From: Burkholderiaceae bacterium
GTDB lineage: Bacteria; Pseudomonadota; Gammaproteobacteria; Burkholderiales; Burkholderiaceae_C
Assembly: GCA_017853735.1 (NCBI GenBank)
Contig: JAFMJA010000020.1
Span: 1 to 18,976, forward strand
Direction of reading: 5' to 3'
DNA length: 18,976 nucleotides
Position 1 is the stretch's first letter; the number at the start of each line of letters is the position of its first letter. A program made the translations under genes and the position numbers. A model generated the notes under the pieces. That model did not search any database, was not told the DNA's origin, and saw nothing but the letters and a program-made list of their open reading frames with translations. Shown here in pieces: positions 14,334 to 18,976 of this stretch.

Positions 14334-14819
14334 CTAGGAAACAATGTAGGCGGCTGAGCCAGTGGACAGCAGTTTGCCATCAGCCCCCAGAAATTCCATC
14401 CGGGTCGAGGCCACCCGCGAACCCAGGCGCATCACCTCGGCTCGTAATTCGAAGGACTCGCCAATGCCTGGTCGCAGGTAGTCGACGCGCAGATCGATGG
14501 TGCCCAGCTTGGCAAAACGATGCAGGCGCTGCTGGGGGGACTCATCCATATGGCGCGCACCGATCGCGGCCATCGCTGCCAATCCACCCATGGTGTCCAG
14601 GCCAGCGCTGATCACACCCCCGTGAATGCGGTGCTGGCCAAAGTGGCCCACCAGATCCGGGCGCATGGCCAGGGTGGCGCTGACCCGCTCGGGACCGATG
14701 TTCACAATTTTCAGGCCAAGCACCGAATTGAACACCACCTGGCGCTCAAACAGATCGCGCAAGCCCTCGACAAACTCGGGCTCAAAACCCGCTGCGGGAA
14801 ATTGAACCGTATGCCTCAT
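14334..14819 (-). CDS. hotdog-fold thioesterase, PaaI/YigI-like
   Basis: The 161-residue product has the PaaI-type hotdog signature HRIHGGVISAGLDTMGGLAA (63-82), with HGG at 66-68 and D75 on the central helix. It also has a dimer-forming N-terminal helix (about 14-28) and C-terminal strands ending in STGSAAYIVS. Such enzymes remove CoA from small or aromatic acyl-CoAs; YigI-like members act on medium-chain acyl-CoA. The ATG overlaps the TGA of the hydratase/isomerase gene upstream in an ATGA junction, so the two are coupled. It ends 18 bases from the convergent yciA stop. The substrate is unknown. Confidence 0.85.
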   Translation of the reverse strand: MRHTVQFPAAGFEPEFVEGLRDLFERQVVFNSVLGLKIVNIGPERVSATLAMRPDLVGHFGQHRIHGGVISAGLDTMGGLAAMAAIGARHMDESPQQRLHRFAKLGTIDLRVDYLRPGIGESFELRAEVMRLGSRVASTRMEFLGADGKLLSTGSAAYIVS

Positions 14820-15580
14820 AGTTGGCTGAAGTCCGGCTTGCGTTTCTCGGCAAAAGCGCTCAGCGCTTCGCGTGCGGCCGGCTCGGTCAGCATGCGGCCG
14901 AAAATGGCCGCCTCCTCGGTAATGCGTTCAGATTGAAGGGACGCATCGGTCTTTTTCATCAACCGCTTGGTTTCAATCAAAGAGCTCAGTGGCTTGGCCG
15001 CCAGTTTGCGGGCTTGCTGAGCTGCTAGTGCATTGGCTTCGCTCGGAGGCACGATCCGGTTGACCAAACCCAATTCCAGCGCAGTCTCGGCACTGAGTGG
15101 TTCGCCCAGCAGCAAAGCCTCCGCCGCCCGGTGATAGCCAAACATACGGGGCGCCAACAGGGTGGAGCCAAATTCAGGACAGATGCCCAGGTTGACGAAA
15201 GGCATGGCAAAAGCTGCGTTGTCGCCCGCATAGACCAGATCACAATGGAACAGCAGGGTGGTGCCGATGCCGACCGCCGGTCCGCACACCGCCGCCACCA
15301 CCGGCTTGGAGAATGCGGCCATGCAGTGCATGAAACGAAACACCGGGGTGTCCTGGCCAGCAGGGGGGTTCTGTAAAAAATCTCCCAGGTCATTGCCCGC
15401 GCAAAACACAGTTGCATGCCCCTGGAATACCAGCACGCGCACCGAAGGATTCTTGGCCGCCTGGTCCACCGCGTCGAACAAGGCCGCGTACATCCCCGCA
15501 GTGATGGAATTCTTTTTCTCCGGCCGATTGAAGGTGATGGTGCGCACGCCTGCTTCGTCATGGATCAGAATGTCGGACAT
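14816..15580 (-). CDS. enoyl-CoA hydratase/isomerase family protein, probably a delta3-delta2-enoyl-CoA isomerase
   Basis: The 254-residue product is a crotonase-fold enzyme. The first oxyanion-hole motif is FCAGNDLGDF (59-68) and the second is GPAVGIGTTLLFHCDLVYA (100-118). Classical hydratases have two catalytic glutamates; by my alignment those positions are T108 and F128 here. Instead E136 in LGICPEFGS matches the single Glu of the peroxisomal-type isomerase pattern (PF..LG..PE..S). I therefore favour isomerase over hydratase. The ATG at 15580 is set by the family start and an AAGGAG seven bases upstream. That ribosome-binding site is formed by the last two codons (AAG GAG) of the TesB-like gene, only four bases of gap away. 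The frame open further upstream is a shadow. Confidence 0.9.
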   Translation of the reverse strand: MSDILIHDEAGVRTITFNRPEKKNSITAGMYAALFDAVDQAAKNPSVRVLVFQGHATVFCAGNDLGDFLQNPPAGQDTPVFRFMHCMAAFSKPVVAAVCGPAVGIGTTLLFHCDLVYAGDNAAFAMPFVNLGICPEFGSTLLAPRMFGYHRAAEALLLGEPLSAETALELGLVNRIVPPSEANALAAQQARKLAAKPLSSLIETKRLMKKTDASLQSERITEEAAIFGRMLTEPAAREALSAFAEKRKPDFSQL

Positions 15581-15584
15581 GTGG

Positions 15585-16406
15585 CTACTCCTTGTAATAG
15601 ACCAGCTGGTGGGAGGTACAAAGCAGCCGGCCCGCCTCGCTCCATAGCCGGGCCGATTGGTCAAAAAACCCGTGGCGGAATTCCTGCGCCTGCGCCTGAC
15701 CGAGCACCCAGCCGGTCCCGGTCTCGCCCAACTCCTGCGCACTGGCATGGAAATAGGTGGTGATCGACACTGTGCCTGCTGGCACCTGGGTGGCACGCCT
15801 GAGCCAGATGCGCGGAAAAAACACATCAGCAAGCGCCGCCAATGCACAGAAATCAAGCGGTCGCGCCGGCTGATCCTGCATCCAGACACGGGTCAAGCTG
15901 TCATCACCCCCACCATGCCATTCACGGGGTATGCCGCCACTGACTAAGCGTAGCTGGTAGCGCTTGAGCCAAACCAGATCGTCGCCATAGCTGCCCTGAG
16001 GTACCTCTTGCGGTGTTGGCACCTCTGGCATGGGTATATCCGACATGCGCCAGGTCTCGCGCCGCAGTGCGGTAATCAGGGTGGCGGTGGTGGTGATCAG
16101 CGGCTGGCCCTGGTCATTGTTTTGCAGGATGCCCACCGTCCAGTGCTGCGTGGTGCGATTGGTGCGTACCGGCTGCACCTGCACCTCAAACGGGCCCTCC
16201 ACCATGGCTCCCGCATAGTTGACAGTGAGGGACATTGGCTCGCCCAGCAGCTGCGGGTGCAGCAGCACAGCACGCAGGACTATCGCGGCGGTGATTCCTC
16301 CAAAAGGGCCCACCATATTCCAGTAGGCAGGGCTGGTCCTGCCGGCATAGCGGCCGGGTCCAATCTCGCGCAGCGTCAAGGCCGCGTCAAATGGATGTGC
16401 GCTCAT
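15585..16406 (-). CDS. acyl-CoA thioesterase, TesB-like double hotdog
   Basis: The 273-residue product is a TesB-type double-hotdog thioesterase. The first repeat begins with FDAALTLREIGPGRYAG, then MVGPFGGITAAIVLRAV (31-47), where GPFGG is the conserved family turn; strands SLTVNYAGAMVEGPFEV and TTQHWTVGILQ follow. The second repeat (about 170-270) includes TVSITTYFHA and the terminal SARLWSEAGRLLCTSHQLVYY. The nucleophilic water triad (Asp-Thr/Ser-Gln of E. coli TesB) cannot be placed with confidence. The gene leads a tight operon with the isomerase and the PaaI-like thioesterase. The ATG at 16404-16406 fits the family start but has a weak ribosome-binding site. Upstream lie 82 bases with no recognisable promoter. 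Confidence 0.87.
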   Translation of the reverse strand: MSAHPFDAALTLREIGPGRYAGRTSPAYWNMVGPFGGITAAIVLRAVLLHPQLLGEPMSLTVNYAGAMVEGPFEVQVQPVRTNRTTQHWTVGILQNNDQGQPLITTTATLITALRRETWRMSDIPMPEVPTPQEVPQGSYGDDLVWLKRYQLRLVSGGIPREWHGGGDDSLTRVWMQDQPARPLDFCALAALADVFFPRIWLRRATQVPAGTVSITTYFHASAQELGETGTGWVLGQAQAQEFRHGFFDQSARLWSEAGRLLCTSHQLVYYKE

Positions 16407-16488
16407 CTGGCCAAATCGGGCTTAAGCTGCCAGCGCCCGACGCACAAACTGTAAGCCGGTGCGCCAGGCAAAAACGCGCCAATACGTA

Positions 16489-17337
16489 TCAGCGCTTGAA
16501 GGGCACCACCAACTGGCGCTGCTCGCCCAGGCCCTCGATGCCCAAGGTCACCACATCACCTTTCTTGAGAAACTTGGGCGGCTTGAAGCCCAAACCCACT
16601 CCAGGCGGGGTGCCAGTGGTAATAACATCACCTGGCATCAGGGTCATGAATTCACTCACATGGCTGACGATCTTGGCCACGCTGAAAATCATGGTCTTGG
16701 TGTTGCCGGTCTGCATACGCACCCCGTTCACGTCCAGCCACATCGCCAGCTTTTGCGGGTTGGTGATTTCATCACGGGTCACCATCCAGGGACCGATCGG
16801 GCCGAAGGTATCGCAGCCCTTGCCCTTGTCCCATTGCGAACTGCGCTCGATTTGAAACTCGCGCTCACTCACATCGTTGATGGTGCAGTAACCGGCCACA
16901 TGGCTGAGCGCTTCTTTCTGGCTCACATAGCGCGCTCTTTTACCGATCACCACACCGAGCTCCACTTCCCAGTCAGTTTTGACCGAGCCTTTGGGCAGCA
17001 TGATGTTGTCATCCGGTCCCTGAATGCAGTTGATGGTCTTGACAAACACCACTGGCTCTTTGGGGATGGGCAGGCCAGACTCAGCAGCATGGTCGGCGTA
17101 ATTCAGGCCGATGGCAATGAACTTGCCGATATTGGCTACCGGGCAGCCCATGCGGGGTTTGCCGCGCACCAGGGGCAACTTGTCGGTCTTGATGCGCGCA
17201 ATCTTGGCCAGGGCTGCATCGCTGAGCTGGTCGGGGCCAATATCCGCCAGTACACCCGACAAGTCACGCAGCTTACCTTGCCCATCAATCAGGCCCGGCT
17301 TTTCTTTGCCCGGGTTGCCATAGCGCACAAGTTTCAT
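16489..17337 (-). CDS. fumarylacetoacetate hydrolase (FAH) family protein
   Basis: The 282-residue product is an FAH-fold C-C bond hydrolase. The metal ligands are E124 and E126 in TDWEVELGVVIG and D155 in TINDVSEREF. A core motif IAIGLNYADHAAESG (75-88) and the C-terminal GDVITTGTPPGVGLG (236-250) are typical of the ureidoglycolate lyase-like/2,4-diketo-3-deoxy sugar-acid hydrolase branch. The ATG at 17335-17337 has a good AGGAGAT (17343-17349) upstream. It follows the SDR gene by 32 bases, which supports a pair that oxidises and then cleaves a 2-keto-3-deoxy acid, as LRA5/LRA6 do in L-rhamnose breakdown. An aromatic-pathway substrate is the main alternative. Confidence 0.88.
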   Translation of the reverse strand: MKLVRYGNPGKEKPGLIDGQGKLRDLSGVLADIGPDQLSDAALAKIARIKTDKLPLVRGKPRMGCPVANIGKFIAIGLNYADHAAESGLPIPKEPVVFVKTINCIQGPDDNIMLPKGSVKTDWEVELGVVIGKRARYVSQKEALSHVAGYCTINDVSEREFQIERSSQWDKGKGCDTFGPIGPWMVTRDEITNPQKLAMWLDVNGVRMQTGNTKTMIFSVAKIVSHVSEFMTLMPGDVITTGTPPGVGLGFKPPKFLKKGDVVTLGIEGLGEQRQLVVPFKR

Positions 17338-17369
17338 TGGGAATCTCCTGTCAAAAAAAGAATGGTGAA

Positions 17370-18116
17370 TCAGTAGGTGGCGCGACCGCCAGAGAGGTCG
17401 AAAGTGGCGCCGGTGGAAAAAGAGCAATCCTCGGTACACAGCCAGGCCACCATGGCAGCAATTTCGTCCACCTCGCCAAAGCGACCCATCGGGATCTTGG
17501 ACAACATGAACTGGATGTGTTCAGGCGTCATCTGGTCAAACATGCCAGTTTTCACTGCGGCTGGAGTGACGCAATTGACCCGGATGCCGGTGTTGGCCAA
17601 TTCCTTGCCCAGCGACTTGGTCAGTGCGATGACGGCGGCCTTGCTGGCGCTGTAGGCGCTGGCGTTGGGGTTGCCTTCCTTGCCGGCCACCGAGGCGATG
17701 TTCACAATGCGGCCATAGTTGCGCGCCTGCATCAGGGGTACCACCTCACGGCAACAGAGGAATAGGCCATTCAAATTCACCTGCATCACCTGTTGCCAGG
17801 CATCGACAGGATAGTCCCAAAGTTTGGTGTTGGGGCCAGTGATGCCAGCGGAGTTGACCAGCACATCGATCGCGCCATGGACTTGAGCGGTCTGCTTGGC
17901 AGCCGCGGCCACGCTGGCCTGTTCGGTCACATTGACCAGAACGCTATCGGCCTTGGGCCCCAAGGTCTTCACAGCAGCCCCCAGGGCAGCAGCATCCAGG
18001 TCCCACAAAGTAACTGAGCCACCGCTGGCAATCACGCGACGTGCGATGCCCAGACCAATGCCGGCCGCGCCACCTGTGATCACCGCATGGCGGCCTTGCA
18101 AATCAAGCTGGTTCAT
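17370..18116 (-). CDS. short-chain dehydrogenase, 2-keto-3-deoxy-L-fuconate/rhamnonate dehydrogenase-like
   Basis: The 248-residue product is a classical SDR. The NAD-binding loop is TGGAAGIGLG (14-23), with D39 after the second strand (LWDL), indicating NAD+ rather than NADP+. NSAG spans 88-91, with N114, S142, Y155 and K159 as the catalytic tetrad. The ATG at 18116 is the family start; GAGAAAG lies upstream. The overall pattern (NPNASAYSASKAAVIALTKSLG, the end LSGGRATY) resembles sugar-acid dehydrogenases that oxidise 2-keto-3-deoxy-L-fuconate or -rhamnonate at C4, and the FAH hydrolase gene next to it fits that pathway. No aldonate dehydratase, sugar dehydrogenase or sugar transporter is in the window. 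General SDR identity is certain; substrate is inferred. Confidence 0.9.
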   Translation of the reverse strand: MNQLDLQGRHAVITGGAAGIGLGIARRVIASGGSVTLWDLDAAALGAAVKTLGPKADSVLVNVTEQASVAAAAKQTAQVHGAIDVLVNSAGITGPNTKLWDYPVDAWQQVMQVNLNGLFLCCREVVPLMQARNYGRIVNIASVAGKEGNPNASAYSASKAAVIALTKSLGKELANTGIRVNCVTPAAVKTGMFDQMTPEHIQFMLSKIPMGRFGEVDEIAAMVAWLCTEDCSFSTGATFDLSGGRATY

Positions 18117-18167
18117 ATATTGGCTTTCTCTTGAGGGGGATGATGTGCCGCAGGGCACCCGGGTTGG

Positions 18168-18797
18168 TCAGAGCATCAGCGCGAGGCTGTTTTCCAGGTG
18201 CTCCGAGGGAAGACGGCGAAAGCCCGACCGTGCATAGCGTTGCAGTCGGCCCATGACAAAAGCTGTCAGCGCCGTCGCCCGCACCTGGGCATCCACCGTA
18301 GGCGTGGCCGAAGCGCCATCGCGCAGGCTTTGCCGCAAGCTGGCTTCAATCTTGTCGAAGAACTGGTTCATGCGCTGCTGCAGGCGGTCGTTTTCAAACA
18401 CCAGCGCGTCACCCACCATCACCCGGGTCATGCCCGGGTTTTTTTCAGCAAACTGCACCAGCATCAACACCACCTTGCCAGCCTGCGAAGTTCCCGAGGG
18501 TTCGCGCTCGGCGATCTGGTTGACCAGCGAAAAAACGGATTGCTCGATAAATTCGATCAATCCCTCAAACATCTGTGCCTTGCTGGCAAAGTGCCGGTAG
18601 AGCGCCGCTTCACTCACCTCAAGTTTGGCAGCCAAGGCTGCGGTAGTAATCCGCTCGGCGCCGGGCTGCTCCAGCATGGCGGCCAGGGTCTGAAGGATCT
18701 GGATACGGCGCTCACCGGGCTTGGGCCGCTTACGCACCGCTGTGGGCACCCCATCATCGGCGGAAGATTTGCTAGTTTGAGACGCTGCGTCAGACAT
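18168..18797 (-). CDS. slmA: TetR-family nucleoid occlusion factor SlmA
   Basis: SlmA binds DNA over the nucleoid and blocks FtsZ ring assembly there. The 209-residue product has a basic N-terminus and a helix-turn-helix region (about 29-75) reading GERRIQILQTLAAML, RITTAALAAKLEVSEAALYR, then HFASKAQMFEGLIEFIE. These blocks closely follow E. coli SlmA (198 residues). The C-terminal dimer domain includes AEKNPGMTRVMVGDAL and FENDRLQQRMNQFFDKIEA, again SlmA-like. The N-terminus has an extra Ser/Ala-rich stretch of about 20 residues. It lies 103 bases downstream of argB on the same strand and 51 bases before the SDR gene. I saw no SlmA-binding palindrome (GTGAGTACTCAC-like) in the window. Confidence 0.92.
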   Translation of the reverse strand: MSDAASQTSKSSADDGVPTAVRKRPKPGERRIQILQTLAAMLEQPGAERITTAALAAKLEVSEAALYRHFASKAQMFEGLIEFIEQSVFSLVNQIAEREPSGTSQAGKVVLMLVQFAEKNPGMTRVMVGDALVFENDRLQQRMNQFFDKIEASLRQSLRDGASATPTVDAQVRATALTAFVMGRLQRYARSGFRRLPSEHLENSLALML

Positions 18798-18900
18798 GGT
18801 CAGTGCAATGATTGGGCTTCATTCTCGCACAGGGCAGAGCAAGGGTTTTCCATAGGTGTTGGTACTGCACCTCGCCTGAGAAGAGACTGCGCCAGCGGAC
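18798..18900 (-). other. argB-slmA intergenic gap
   Basis: This 103-base gap holds no coding frame I can support and no strong promoter. A weak TTGCTC about 40 bases upstream of the slmA ATG has no clear -10 partner. slmA may be co-transcribed with argB. Confidence 0.4.
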
Positions 18901-18976
18901 TCAGCGGGAGAGAATCATGGTGCCAAAAGCCTGCTCGGAGAGGATCTCCAGCAAGAGCGCATGCGGCACCCGCCCG
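18901..18976 (-). CDS. argB: acetylglutamate kinase ArgB (3' end only)
   Basis: Only the last 24 codons and the stop are in the window; the gene enters from the right edge. The minus strand reads GRVPHALLLEILSEQAFGTM, then ILSR and TGA (18901-18903). The block PHALLLEILSEQAFGTMI is the conserved C-terminus of the acetylglutamate kinase family, the second step of arginine synthesis. argB directly upstream of slmA is an arrangement I recall from this bacterial order. Confidence 0.88.
   Translation of the reverse strand, partial: GRVPHALLLEILSEQAFGTMILSR

Noticed and set aside
16407..16488. A terminator between the FAH gene and the TesB-like gene
   Set aside because: Only an imperfect GC stem needing a G-U pair with a long loop can be drawn, and no T-run follows.
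18168..18797. A TetR repressor controlling the adjacent SDR/FAH genes
   Set aside because: The helix-turn-helix and the NPGMTR/FENDRLQ blocks are SlmA-like, and it follows argB; a local catabolic repressor is less likely.

Overview
This window looks like the chromosome of a Burkholderiales betaproteobacterium, most probably Comamonadaceae. The evidence is GC-rich DNA with dense, tightly packed genes, the protein families present (a Bug-type solute-binding protein, DUF3025, an Atm1-type exporter, a class A RNase P RNA) and the order dapF-DUF484-xerC-rlmI, argB-slmA and exporter-pyrC-DUF3025-htpX. The genus assignment is inference from family resemblance. I see no tRNA, insertion sequence, prophage, CRISPR array or defence island. 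The region is mostly housekeeping, with small metabolic insertions.

Layout. (1) 1-2667, minus strand: dapF, a DUF484 gene, xerC and the first 29 codons of an rRNA methyltransferase gene (rlmI-like) running off the left edge. They form one compact operon. (2) 2739-5339: a carboxymuconolactone-decarboxylase-like gene converges on a Bug solute-binding protein gene, which is divergent from a metallo-beta-lactamase-fold hydrolase with a LACTB2-like C-terminus. (3) 5420-7242: an IscR-like Rrf2 regulator with no cysteines, the RNase P RNA gene rnpB on the opposite strand, then a cysteine synthase. (4) 7337-9172: a large FAD-dependent oxidoreductase starting at TTG, ending in a perfect 12-bp hairpin. 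(5) 9226-13853, minus strand: an Atm1-type ABC exporter, pyrC, a DUF3025 gene and htpX, with overlapping junctions among the first three and a heat-shock-like promoter in front of htpX. (6) 13896-16406: a YciA-type thioesterase, then an opposing operon of a TesB-like thioesterase, an enoyl-CoA hydratase/isomerase and a second hotdog thioesterase. (7) 16489-18976, minus strand: the end of argB, slmA, then an SDR dehydrogenase and an FAH-family hydrolase that resemble the last steps of non-phosphorylative L-rhamnose/L-fucose breakdown.

How the genes work together. XerC (chromosome dimer resolution), SlmA (nucleoid occlusion) and DapF (peptidoglycan and lysine precursor) are cell-cycle and envelope functions. 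The acyl-CoA block probably trims or isomerises unusual acyl-CoAs. The SDR/FAH pair probably turns a 2-keto-3-deoxy sugar acid into pyruvate plus a second small acid or aldehyde.

I did not find a convincing undescribed multi-gene system. The points most worth a second look are the cysteine-less IscR paralogue next to a cysteine synthase with rnpB embedded antisense between them, the isomerase-type active site in the 'enoyl-CoA hydratase', the heat-shock-like promoter of htpX, and the perfect hairpin that contains the end of the oxidoreductase gene. All start choices, promoters and function calls were made by eye without database searches.
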